12,302 nt of DNA, taken from assembly GCA_016214425.1 (NCBI GenBank), contig JACRON010000079.1:1-12302 (forward strand). The letters run 5' to 3'. The notes beneath the pieces were generated by a model. It was not told the DNA's origin, did no database searches, and saw nothing but the letters and a program-made list of their open reading frames with translations. Origin of the DNA: Nitrospirota bacterium (lineage in GTDB: Bacteria > Nitrospirota > CAKKRA01 > 9FT-COMBO-42-15). Below, piece by piece: positions 5,436 to 12,245 of this stretch. A program made the translations under genes and the position numbers. Every line of letters begins with the position of its first letter. The first letter of the stretch is position 1.

Positions 5436-7127
5436 CTACCAATACCTCTCCCTAATCAGCCCCAATGAGTGCAGCCTTTTTAGCCTCTTTAGTGAAGCAG
5501 AGGAGACAGCCTCACCATCGTTGCTATCTATAGTGTTCTGTGGAAACTGCTTCATTGCCCTGTAATAATATTCTGCTGCCTCGTTCCAGTAATTGAGATT
5601 TTCATAGACCTCTCCTATTCTAAATAACGCAGTCCCTCTGCCGATTCCTGTCTTGTTTGCAGATGCAACCTGATTATAAGCTGATATTGCCTCTTTCCAG
5701 TTTTTCATATTCGCATGATAGTTCCCAAGATTCAAATAGCCAATGCCTGCTGTTTCCTTATTATTATCCTTTGTCATCTCCTTGACGCTGCTGATAAAGT
5801 GATTAAAAATAATTATCCCTTTTTCGCTCCTAATCTCAGCGGGTTTGGATAATGACGGCTGAAACTCAAGAGCCTTTCTGATTTTTGTTAGCGGTTGTTT
5901 TACATCCTCCTGAATAAGGTCAATAATAAATATATCAGGCCTCTCCATCTCGCTGTTAAAGAGCGTAAAAATGAGTTTTGGCCCTGCCTTATCCTTTATC
6001 AGACAGGCAATGATAAAAAGTTCAGAGTTTAGTCTTTCTGAGAACTCCTTTAACTTAATATCCTTTCCACCCTGCGTCAAGAAATGGCTTAATACTGTTT
6101 TAATATTGACATCAGACTGTTTTAAAGCCTCTGCCTCCTTTTCCTCAGGCAGCGCAATCAATTGATATGCCTGCATGTCCTTGAAATTATCTATTAGAAG
6201 TTTCCTTGCTACAGCCCTTCCCTCTGTTTGTCCTGCCTCTGTTATCGGGCCGATAAGGACTAATCTCTTTTTTAATGTTATATTTAACCCCTTTTCCTCT
6301 CCTTTGTTAAAAACCATCTCTTTTTCAAAATCATCATAGTTCTTTTTAGATATTTTAACTATATGCGAACCGGCTGATACATTTTTAAGTTTGACAGGCG
6401 ACTTGCCTACTGGTTCGCTGTCAAAGAATACATCCGCCTGTGAAGGCTCGCTGATAATATTTAAAACGCCTGTGCTCTCTGAAAGTGCATATTCAATATT
6501 TGTCATTACCTTGTCCTTGACAGCAATCTCACCTTCAATAACCTCGTACCCCCTCTTTTTAATCATAATCTTGTGCTGGCCTGCTGATACCTCATCCTGC
6601 CTTAAAGGTGTTTCGCCAATAAGATTGTTGTCAAGATATACCTTTGCGCCTTCAGGTTTTGTTATCACAGATATTGCCCCTTCTGCAACAACACCGACCT
6701 TTGCCTTTCTGAATACCTCCATAATCTTCGGAGATGTTGTCTTTGCATCAAGCCTGAAGCTATTGTCAATTTTAAGCGCCTCTGTAAATTCATCCTGTGC
6801 CTTCTGATTCTCGCCATAAGCAATATAAACAAATGCAAGATACTTGTGCGCCTCAATGAGGCTGGATTTATCCGTTAAAAGCGGAATAGCCTTTGCAAGT
6901 ATTTTTTTTGTAGCGGCATAATCTCCGATGTTGTAGCTTTCTATACCTTTTAGCAGGAGCCCCTCGCCTGTTTCGGCAAAGGCAACATCACCCCTCACCC
7001 TAACCCTCTCCCGCAAGGGGAGAGGGAAAGTAGTAAATCCCCCTCCCTCAAAGGGAAAGGGCAAGGGGGAGGGGGAAAAAACAGCAAATATTATTAAGGC
7101 AACAAATATTCTTTTAGTCATTAACAT
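5436..7127 (-). CDS. secreted TPR/PEGA-domain protein, last gene of kinase operon
   Basis: This 563-residue protein begins with a signal peptide whose hydrophobic core is TKRIFVALIIFAVF; a cleavage-like AFA site follows only at about residue 51, because residues 18-47 are an inserted Pro/Arg-rich stretch from a repeat. The mature part has TPR-like helices (about 58-140), two PEGA domains (about 150-215, with GAKVYLDNNLIGETPL, and 219-288, with ADVFFDSEPVGKSPVKL), a long region of unknown fold (about 289-450), and C-terminal TPRs (about 460-530). PEGA domains are beta modules of envelope proteins, often paired with Ser/Thr kinases. The start is 3 bases after the stop of the TPR/NHL gene, with GGAA inside that gene as ribosome binding site; a second ATG two codons later is equally possible. 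An envelope scaffold role is inferred. Confidence 0.85.
   Translation of the reverse strand: MLMTKRIFVALIIFAVFSPSPLPFPFEGGGFTTFPLPLRERVRVRGDVAFAETGEGLLLKGIESYNIGDYAATKKILAKAIPLLTDKSSLIEAHKYLAFVYIAYGENQKAQDEFTEALKIDNSFRLDAKTTSPKIMEVFRKAKVGVVAEGAISVITKPEGAKVYLDNNLIGETPLRQDEVSAGQHKIMIKKRGYEVIEGEIAVKDKVMTNIEYALSESTGVLNIISEPSQADVFFDSEPVGKSPVKLKNVSAGSHIVKISKKNYDDFEKEMVFNKGEEKGLNITLKKRLVLIGPITEAGQTEGRAVARKLLIDNFKDMQAYQLIALPEEKEAEALKQSDVNIKTVLSHFLTQGGKDIKLKEFSERLNSELFIIACLIKDKAGPKLIFTLFNSEMERPDIFIIDLIQEDVKQPLTKIRKALEFQPSLSKPAEIRSEKGIIIFNHFISSVKEMTKDNNKETAGIGYLNLGNYHANMKNWKEAISAYNQVASANKTGIGRGTALFRIGEVYENLNYWNEAAEYYYRAMKQFPQNTIDSNDGEAVSSASLKRLKRLHSLGLIRERYW
6987..7076. repeat. two adjacent palindromic REP-like units inserted in a signal-peptide coding region
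   Basis: Two GC-rich palindromes lie side by side. The first pairs CCCTCTCCC (7004-7012) with GGGAGAGGG (7018-7026); the CCTCACCCTAACCCTCTCCC context (6992-7011) is a widespread dispersed repeat in bacterial genomes. The second pairs TCCCCCTCCC (7038-7047) with GGGAGGGGGA (7067-7076). On the minus strand the block is exactly 30 codons (residues 18-47 of the TPR/PEGA protein), giving a Pro- and Arg-rich stretch between the hydrophobic core and the cleavage-like AFA. The frame is kept and contains no stop. Confidence 0.75.
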
Positions 7128-7130
7128 AAT

Positions 7131-8699
7131 TTATTCCAGCTTATATATCTTATGCTCTGAGCTGTCAGATATAAATATCTCGCCTGCCGGGCTTACACAA
7201 AGACCGCCGGGGCTGTCAATTATTTTGGGTTTGCCCTTCTCATTTTTAATCTCTGAAAGAAACTTAAAATCACGGTCAAATTTCTGTATGTTGCTCCTGC
7301 CGATATCAAGGATATATATATTCCCCAGTCTGTCAGTTGCAATATTAACAGGCTCTTTAAATGCGCCTGGCTCCTGCTTTGATGATTCCATTCCAAACTG
7401 CTGTATGAGCCGCCCCTCTTTATTGTATTTCATAATCCTTTTTAAGCCTGTATCAACAACAAGGATATTTTCCTTGATGTCAATTGAAATATCAGAAGGC
7501 TCATCCAATTTTTCATCCTTGCTGCCTTTATCGCCAAAGGAGAAAACAAAGTTTCCTGCCCTGTCAAATTTATGGATTTTTTTATTCCCCTTGTCTAAAA
7601 TATAAATATACCCTTCATAATCAACTGCAAGAGCAGACGGCTCTTTGAATTCACCATCTTTTTTACCCTCTTTGCCAAATGTGAAAAGAGCGTTGCCATT
7701 CTCATCAAATTTGTAAACCTTAAAGAGCTTTGAATCAATCACATAGACATCATTATTCCTGTCCACCCATACATCAGCAGGCCTTTTAAAAACATCCTCT
7801 CCCTTTTTGGACCTGCCTATTATTGTCCCGTCAGCTTCTGCTTGATTTATCTTCTGTATCCTCTTATTGCCTGTATCTGCTACATATAGACTGCCCTTTT
7901 CATCACAGTATATCCCGGAGGGCTCTGAGAAATTTTTATGCTCACTCCCTTTCCCGCCAATTGTGTTTGAATATCTCTGCTGGCTGTTTGACAGGGTTTT
8001 ATTAAGGAGTAACAAAAGGGCTGAGCCGTACGCATGATAATTGCTGTAGGGATAACTGTCCTTTAATTTTTCAATAGCCTCCCTTGCCCTCTGATACTCT
8101 TTCAAATAGATGTAGGAAATGCCAATGTAATATTGTGCGTCATCAGCAAACTCGCTGTCAGGGTGTTTTGTTATTAGGCTGTTTAAATCTCCGATTGCCT
8201 GCTCATAATTAGTAAGGTCTATTAAAGAGCGGGCTGCATAGTATTTTGCATCATCTGCAATATGGCTGTTTGGATACCTCTGCGGTATTTTAAGATACTC
8301 TATAATTGCCCTGTTCAGGTCATATTTCGGATTTTCTATTGTTGAATAGTAAACGCCGATTTCAAATTGGGCATCTGCTGCCTTTCTGCCGTCAGGGAAT
8401 CTTGAGGTAATCATTGCAAATTCCCTTAATGCAGAGTCATAGTCCTTTTTTATCCAGTAGGATTTTCCTATCCAGTAATGCGCATCCTCTGAGAAAGGCG
8501 AATTCGGATATCCAGCAAGAAGAGACTTGAATTCCTTTACTGCATCATCAAGCCTGTCCTGTCTTATTAATTCTGATGCCACATCAAATTGCCTCTTTGC
8601 ATTCAGGTCTATCTCCAAGGCAAGGGCAGTAAAAGGATAGATATTTAAAATAAGTGAAAGGCATATTATTGATAAGGCTTTAATAACCCATTCACACAT
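7131..8699 (-). CDS. secreted TPR-NHL beta-propeller protein, middle gene of kinase operon
   Basis: This 522-residue protein starts with a signal peptide (hydrophobic core about 6-26, likely cleavage after ALA at 26-28; no lipobox Cys). Residues about 36-215 form about five TPR units of the BamD/CpoB type, e.g. FPDGRKAADAQFEIGVYYS and HPDSEFADDAQYYIGISYIY. Residues about 245-522 contain six NHL repeats, each with a pattern such as EPSGIYCDEKGSLYVADTGN or KRIQKI, which would close one six-bladed propeller, a surface that binds protein, RNA or glycan. It is probably periplasmic or surface exposed. It starts 26 bases after the kinase stop, with GGGAG nine bases upstream within a tandem repeat, and is followed after 3 bases by the TPR/PEGA gene. 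A binding or scaffold role next to the kinase is inferred; no enzyme motif is seen. Confidence 0.88.
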   Translation of the reverse strand: MCEWVIKALSIICLSLILNIYPFTALALEIDLNAKRQFDVASELIRQDRLDDAVKEFKSLLAGYPNSPFSEDAHYWIGKSYWIKKDYDSALREFAMITSRFPDGRKAADAQFEIGVYYSTIENPKYDLNRAIIEYLKIPQRYPNSHIADDAKYYAARSLIDLTNYEQAIGDLNSLITKHPDSEFADDAQYYIGISYIYLKEYQRAREAIEKLKDSYPYSNYHAYGSALLLLLNKTLSNSQQRYSNTIGGKGSEHKNFSEPSGIYCDEKGSLYVADTGNKRIQKINQAEADGTIIGRSKKGEDVFKRPADVWVDRNNDVYVIDSKLFKVYKFDENGNALFTFGKEGKKDGEFKEPSALAVDYEGYIYILDKGNKKIHKFDRAGNFVFSFGDKGSKDEKLDEPSDISIDIKENILVVDTGLKRIMKYNKEGRLIQQFGMESSKQEPGAFKEPVNIATDRLGNIYILDIGRSNIQKFDRDFKFLSEIKNEKGKPKIIDSPGGLCVSPAGEIFISDSSEHKIYKLE

Positions 8700-8715
8700 T
8701 CTCCCATTCTCCCAT
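8692..8715 (-). promoter_or_regulatory. tandem 8-bp repeat forming the translation start region of the TPR-NHL gene
   Basis: On the minus strand ATGGGAGA occurs twice in direct succession (8715-8708 and 8707-8700) right before the ATG at 8699. The upstream GGGAG copy has good spacing (9 bases) to that ATG, while the second one is too close. The first ATG opens a seven-codon frame (MGEWENV) ending in TGA at 8692, overlapping the true start. It may be a translational coupling device or a simple repeat. Confidence 0.4.
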
Positions 8716-8725
8716 TTACCAGTCT

Positions 8726-10753
8726 TTACTGCTTCATATCCACAACAACCTTTGCGGTTTCATTTGGTTCTATTTTAACATCAACCATCTTTTCAATCTT
8801 TAATTCCTGATTGACAAGCTTTACTGAATATCTTCCAACAGGCAGCCTTAAACCTGCCAATGGCGTTGTCCCTTTGGATTCTCCCTCAATATAAATCTCT
8901 GCCCATGGAATGGCATTTATTGTAAGGCTTCCGTAGAGCCTTGAAAGTTTTGGCGATAGAGTAGTATATTCCTCTTCCTTTAATGTAATTGTCCTGCCCC
9001 AGTCCTCATAGCCGTATAAATGGAGTTTGATATTGTACGGCTCATTTGGATTTATCTCTGCAAAGGTTGTCGGCGTCTTTTTGCCTGTATCCTGATTATT
9101 AATAAATATTGCAGCGCCCTCCGGCTTTGAATCTATTAGCACGCTGGCGTACAATCTTTTCAATTTAGATGTTACAGTTATTCTTTCGTTATCTTTTATT
9201 ATAATAGTGTCGCTCCACTCCTTATATCCCTTTAATGTAAGCCTGATATTATGGCCTTCATTTGCTGTCAGATTCTGAATGCTTGCAGGCGTCTTCAGAC
9301 CTGTCTCTTTATTATTTAGAAATATTTCAGCGCCTGAAGGCGTGGACTCAATTACAATGCCGCCGTATCCTAACTGTTTTGAAACAAGCTCCTTCTTTTC
9401 CTCAATTCTTTCAGTCTTCTTTTCTTCAGCCTTTTGCGCTATAGGAATTGTCTCCTTTTCCGCAGGCCTTTCTACAGGTTTTTCAGAAACTATCTGTGTC
9501 TGTTCTATCTGCCCCTGAGATACAACAACAGGCTCAGAGGGCTTTAGATAATCAGACAGGGCATTTTTAACAGGCAGAAGAAGTTCAGGCCTTAAGAAAA
9601 ATAAGGCGCCGATGGAAAAGAGCAGCAAAACAAAGATTATGTATTTTATTGGACTGCCTTCACTCTTTTTTGATACCCTTTCATCCTCCTCTTTTTTTGC
9701 CTGCACCCTCTTGCTTACTGCCTTTGCAGCAGGCTTCTTTTCGCCTCCAATTGGAGCAGCCATTGTTTTTTCAAGGTGTGCAGATACAACAGTGTCCTCC
9801 TCCTCAAGCGCCTTTGCCTCTGCCTCCATCTCTTCCTTAAAGAGGGTCTGAACATAATTCTGGAGATTGAGTGTGCCTGGCATAGTCTTATTTGCATGTA
9901 TATATGTCTCAAGGTCATTCTGCATCTCAGAGGCATATTGATACCGCTCCTGCGGCTCCTTTGCAAGCGCCTTTAAAAGTATATCCTCAATCTCCTTTGG
10001 TATATCTTTATTAAGTTTTGCCGGCGGGATTATCTTTGCCTCCCTTACCTTTTCCAGTGTATTTAAATCAGTATCGCCTTTAAAGAGCATCTCTCCTGTT
10101 AAAAGTTCATATAAGACAATGCCGAGAGAAAAGATATCAGACCGCCTGTCTATTGACCTTCCCCATGCCTGCTCAGGAGACATATAGGCAATCTTTCCCT
10201 TTAACACGCCAGTCCTTGTATCTGATGTCTTTGATGCTGCCTTTGCAATGCCAAAGTCAACCAACTTCACATCACCGTCATAGGAGACAAGTATATTCTG
10301 AGGGCTCACATCCCTGTGGATAAGATTTAGTTCGCTGCCCTTTAAATCCTTTTTCTTGTGGGCATAGTCAAGCGCTGAACATGCCTTGCTTATAATCTGC
10401 AAGGCGTGCTCCATTGAAACAGGAAGCTTTTTCTCCTTCCCCTTTTTTAATACAGCCTTTAAATCCTTCCCCCATACATACTCCATTGCAATATAATAGG
10501 AATCCTCTATCTTCCCAAGGTCAAATATCTGAACAATATTAGTGTGGGTAAGCTGGGCAGCAATCTTTGCCTCATTAATAAACATAGAGACAAACTCTTC
10601 ATGAAGGGACAAATGCGGAAGAATCTTTTTAATTACAAGGAGTTTTTCAAAACCAGCAACGCCAACCCTCTTTGCCCTGTAAAGCTCTGCCATACCGCCT
10701 GTGGCAATCTTTTCTGTAAGATAATATTTTCCAAAGGGTATTCTTAAAGACAT
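8726..10753 (-). CDS. transmembrane Hanks-type Ser/Thr protein kinase with three PEGA domains
   Basis: Starting at the ATG of MSLRIPFGKYYL, this is a 675-residue kinase. The cytoplasmic catalytic domain (about 8-285) has a glycine loop IATGGMAELY (16-25), ATP lysine Lys42 in VIKK, catalytic loop HRDVSPQN (146-153, Asp148 and Asn153), DFG 166-168 and the SPE motif 192-194, so it should be active. An Ala/Glu/Lys-rich juxtamembrane region with possible phospho-threonines follows, then one membrane helix (about 370-387), a Pro/Glu/Lys-rich stalk, and three PEGA domains outside the membrane (about 463-533, 535-605, 607-675). GGGAGAA precedes the ATG by nine bases; an in-frame TTG 18 bases upstream lies within that site and is less likely. 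It is the first gene of a three-gene operon with two secreted TPR proteins. It probably senses envelope state; its substrates are unknown. Confidence 0.93.
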   Translation of the reverse strand: MSLRIPFGKYYLTEKIATGGMAELYRAKRVGVAGFEKLLVIKKILPHLSLHEEFVSMFINEAKIAAQLTHTNIVQIFDLGKIEDSYYIAMEYVWGKDLKAVLKKGKEKKLPVSMEHALQIISKACSALDYAHKKKDLKGSELNLIHRDVSPQNILVSYDGDVKLVDFGIAKAASKTSDTRTGVLKGKIAYMSPEQAWGRSIDRRSDIFSLGIVLYELLTGEMLFKGDTDLNTLEKVREAKIIPPAKLNKDIPKEIEDILLKALAKEPQERYQYASEMQNDLETYIHANKTMPGTLNLQNYVQTLFKEEMEAEAKALEEEDTVVSAHLEKTMAAPIGGEKKPAAKAVSKRVQAKKEEDERVSKKSEGSPIKYIIFVLLLFSIGALFFLRPELLLPVKNALSDYLKPSEPVVVSQGQIEQTQIVSEKPVERPAEKETIPIAQKAEEKKTERIEEKKELVSKQLGYGGIVIESTPSGAEIFLNNKETGLKTPASIQNLTANEGHNIRLTLKGYKEWSDTIIIKDNERITVTSKLKRLYASVLIDSKPEGAAIFINNQDTGKKTPTTFAEINPNEPYNIKLHLYGYEDWGRTITLKEEEYTTLSPKLSRLYGSLTINAIPWAEIYIEGESKGTTPLAGLRLPVGRYSVKLVNQELKIEKMVDVKIEPNETAKVVVDMKQ

Positions 10754-10785
10754 TTTAGTAAATTCTCCCAATAATTCACAATGTT

Positions 10786-10814
10786 AGTTTAACATAAGAA
10801 CCCCATTCCGTCAA
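10786..10814 (-). promoter_or_regulatory. candidate sigma70-type promoter of the kinase operon
   Basis: On the minus strand TTGACG (10814-10809) is followed after 17 bases by TAAACT (10791-10786), about 32 bases before the kinase ATG. The -35 box is near consensus and the -10 box moderate. It points away from the transglycosylase promoter, with about 23 bases between the two -35 boxes, so one regulator could act on both. Confidence 0.5.
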
Positions 10815-10837
10815 TCAAGGCTAACCCTCAAATTTCT

Positions 10838-10866
10838 TTGACAAAAAAGAGGTTTATTGGTATATT
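10838..10866 (+). promoter_or_regulatory. strong sigma70-type promoter of the lytic transglycosylase gene
   Basis: A perfect TTGACA (10838-10843), a 17-base spacer and TATATT (10861-10866) match the housekeeping promoter consensus. Transcription should start at about 10872-10874, which is exactly where the leader hairpin begins. Confidence 0.75.
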
Positions 10867-10873
10867 TAGAAAT

Positions 10874-10926
10874 GCAGAACTAAGTATTCTTAGTTTCTAA
10901 CTCTTAGCTCTTGGTTCTGCTTTTTT
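10874..10926 (+). terminator. terminator-like hairpin with alternative fold in the transglycosylase leader
   Basis: GCAGAACTAAG (10874-10884) pairs with CTTGGTTCTGC (10910-10920), one G-U wobble in 11 pairs, and is followed by six Ts (10921-10926), just before the GGAGG ribosome binding site. A competing 7-bp hairpin AACTAAG-TATT-CTTAGTT (10878-10895) uses part of the same left arm, so the two folds exclude each other. This is compatible with transcription attenuation or with a short RNA of about 50 nt; a chance product of the repetitive CTTAG/CTAAG composition is the alternative. Confidence 0.5.
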
Positions 10927-10937
10927 GGAGGATGGAT

Positions 10938-11654
10938 TTGTCAAATAAAAGCGGTATTTCAATCTGTATTCTGTCTTCTTCTTTCTATTTTCTAATCTCT
11001 GTATCCACTGCTTATGCAGAGCTGTTTCATTTTGTGGATAGAAACGGCGTAATACATTTTTCAAATGCGCCCACTGACCCCAGATATAAGCCCTTTAAAG
11101 GCAAGAAATTAGCAAGCTATGAGCCAAACAGATACTCTGATAAGGACTTTAATAAAATTATAGATAAAAAATCAAAAAGTTATAAAATAGACCCTGCCTT
11201 AGTAAGGGCTGTGATAAAGGCTGAATCAAGCTTTGATCCAGAGGCAGTCTCATACGCAGGCGCACAGGGCCTCATGCAGCTTATGCCTGTTACAGCAGTA
11301 AACTTAGATGTTATTAATCCCTTTGACCCTGAAGAGAACATAGACGGCGGCGTAAGGTATTTGAAATATCTGCTTGAACTTTTTAAGAATGATATAAAGC
11401 TTGCGCTTGCAGCCTATCATGCAGGGGAGCAGAATGTTTATAAGCATAACGGCATCCCGCCGATACAGCAGACAAGGGACTATATTAAAAAGGTGCTTAA
11501 TTTTTATAAGGAATACGGCGGCAGAATGCCTTCCAAAGAAAAGGAGAAGCCTATATATAGGGTTGTCAGCAGTGATGGAACTATAACTTATACTAATAAG
11601 CCCGAGCTTTATAAAAACCAGCAGATATACCTGATAAGCAAGAAGGATAACTAA
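10938..11654 (+). CDS. soluble lytic murein transglycosylase (SLT domain) with two DUF4124-like motifs
   Basis: This periplasmic enzyme should cut the MurNAc-GlcNAc bond of peptidoglycan with 1,6-anhydro product formation. The SLT domain (about 78-195) has the catalytic Glu96 in KAESSFDP, GLMQLMP at 111-117, and AYHAGE at 159-164, where His replaces the usual Asn of AYNAG. A signal peptide (about 1-27, ending STAYA) precedes a DUF4124-like strand pair (ELFHFVDRNGVIHFSN), and a second similar unit closes the protein (YRVVSSDGTITYTNKP). I chose the TTG at 10938 because GGAGG (10927-10931) then has 6-base spacing. The ATG at 10932 abuts that site with no spacing and would add only two residues; a TTG at 10911 would lie in the leader hairpin. 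The result is 238 residues. It is a single gene between two promoters, divergent from the kinase operon. Confidence 0.88.
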   Translation: MSNKSGISICILSSSFYFLISVSTAYAELFHFVDRNGVIHFSNAPTDPRYKPFKGKKLASYEPNRYSDKDFNKIIDKKSKSYKIDPALVRAVIKAESSFDPEAVSYAGAQGLMQLMPVTAVNLDVINPFDPEENIDGGVRYLKYLLELFKNDIKLALAAYHAGEQNVYKHNGIPPIQQTRDYIKKVLNFYKEYGGRMPSKEKEKPIYRVVSSDGTITYTNKPELYKNQQIYLISKKDN

Positions 11655-11669
11655 AATTATTAATATTTG

Positions 11670-11699
11670 TTGACTTATTAATAAGTAATTGTTTATAAT
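11670..11699 (+). promoter_or_regulatory. sigma70-type promoter with embedded palindrome, upstream of RRM gene
   Basis: TTGACT (11670-11675), an 18-base spacer and a perfect TATAAT (11694-11699) form a strong promoter 16 bases after the transglycosylase stop. A perfect 14-bp palindrome ACTTATTAATAAGT (11673-11686) overlaps the -35 box and half the spacer, where a repressor dimer could block polymerase. The operator role is inferred. Confidence 0.7.
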
Positions 11700-11703
11700 C
11701 AAA

Positions 11704-11790
11704 TGAAGAAAACTTCAGATAAGTGTTCCTACCAGCAGTCCAATCAGGTAACCCTCAAAGACTTATGGTAAGAAGCTTGGAGGGTTTTTT
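11704..11790 (+). promoter_or_regulatory. structured 5' leader of the RRM gene, ending in a terminator-like hairpin
   Basis: The expected transcript starts near 11706 and has a leader of about 115 nt. A small hairpin TGAAG-AAAA-CTTCA (11704-11717) lies at its beginning. Further on AACCCTC (11750-11756) pairs with GAGGGTT (11780-11786), extendable by AAG/CTT past one mismatch, and the T-run 11785-11790 follows. A second T-run (11801-11807) and AGGAGG (11809-11814) precede the gene. This layout fits an attenuator or temperature-sensitive leader, or a terminator that releases a small RNA of about 85 nt. I recognise no known riboswitch. Confidence 0.45.
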
Positions 11791-11819
11791 AATTTCAAAC
11801 TTTTTTTCAGGAGGACAGA

Positions 11820-12164
11820 ATGTCAACAAAGCTTTATGTGGGGAATCTCTCGTATAATGCGAGCGAGGATGATTTGAAAGAGCTTTTCGGTCAGGCAGGT
11901 GAAGTTGTTTCTGTAAAAATAATTACAGACAAATTCTCCGGCCAGGCAAGAGGGTTCGGATTTGTAGAGATGTCTTCAAACGAAGATGCCCAAAAGGCAA
12001 TCTCTATGTTCAATGGCCAGGCATATAAGGACCGTGAGCTTAAGGTATCAGAAGCAAGACCGCAGGCTGAAGGAGGAAGAGGTCCAAGAAGAGGCGGCTT
12101 TGGCGGCGGCGGCAGAAGAGAATCCAGAGGCAGCGGCGGTGGCGGCGGCAGAAGAAACTGGTAG
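11820..12164 (+). CDS. RRM-type RNA-binding protein with Gly/Arg-rich tail
   Basis: This 114-residue cytoplasmic protein is one RNA recognition motif (about 3-79) with RNP2 LYVGNL (5-10) and RNP1 RGFGFVEM (44-51), whose aromatic residues stack on RNA bases, followed by a disordered tail (82-112) rich in Gly and Arg with RGG/GGR units. The size and layout match the bacterial Rbp family known from cyanobacteria, many proteobacteria and Nitrospirota; in cyanobacteria some members are cold-induced. AGGAGG lies 5 bases before the ATG. Own promoter, leader and terminator show a single-gene unit. The tail probably adds non-specific RNA affinity. A role as RNA chaperone in stress is inferred from the family, not from this sequence. 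Confidence 0.95.
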   Translation: MSTKLYVGNLSYNASEDDLKELFGQAGEVVSVKIITDKFSGQARGFGFVEMSSNEDAQKAISMFNGQAYKDRELKVSEARPQAEGGRGPRRGGFGGGGRRESRGSGGGGGRRNW

Positions 12165-12183
12165 TAGATTATAGATAAAAACT

Positions 12184-12225
12184 AAAGGGGTCAAAGGTCA
12201 GAGGGTTCCCATTTGACCCCTTTTT
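12184..12225. terminator. strong bidirectional intrinsic terminator between RRM gene and convergent gene
   Basis: AAAGGGGTCAAA (12184-12195) and TTTGACCCCTTT (12212-12223) form a perfect 12-bp stem with a 16-base loop, followed by TTTTT on the plus strand. On the minus strand the stem is followed by TTTAGTTTTTAT, so it can also end the convergent transcript. Confidence 0.9.
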
Positions 12226-12245
12226 ATTTGTAAGGCTCACATAAC

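Noticed and set aside
6391..6807. 138-codon open frame on the plus strand
   Set aside because: It is antisense to the PEGA coding region, which has clear domain sequence; composition is that of a shadow frame.
10754..10771. TTG start giving six extra residues for the kinase
   Set aside because: The TTG lies inside GGGAGAA, which serves as ribosome binding site for the ATG at 10753, and the kinase fold begins right after that ATG.
10911..10937. TTG at 10911 as start of the transglycosylase
   Set aside because: It lies in the right arm of the leader hairpin, lacks a ribosome binding site, and would put extra hydrophobic and charged residues before a complete signal peptide.
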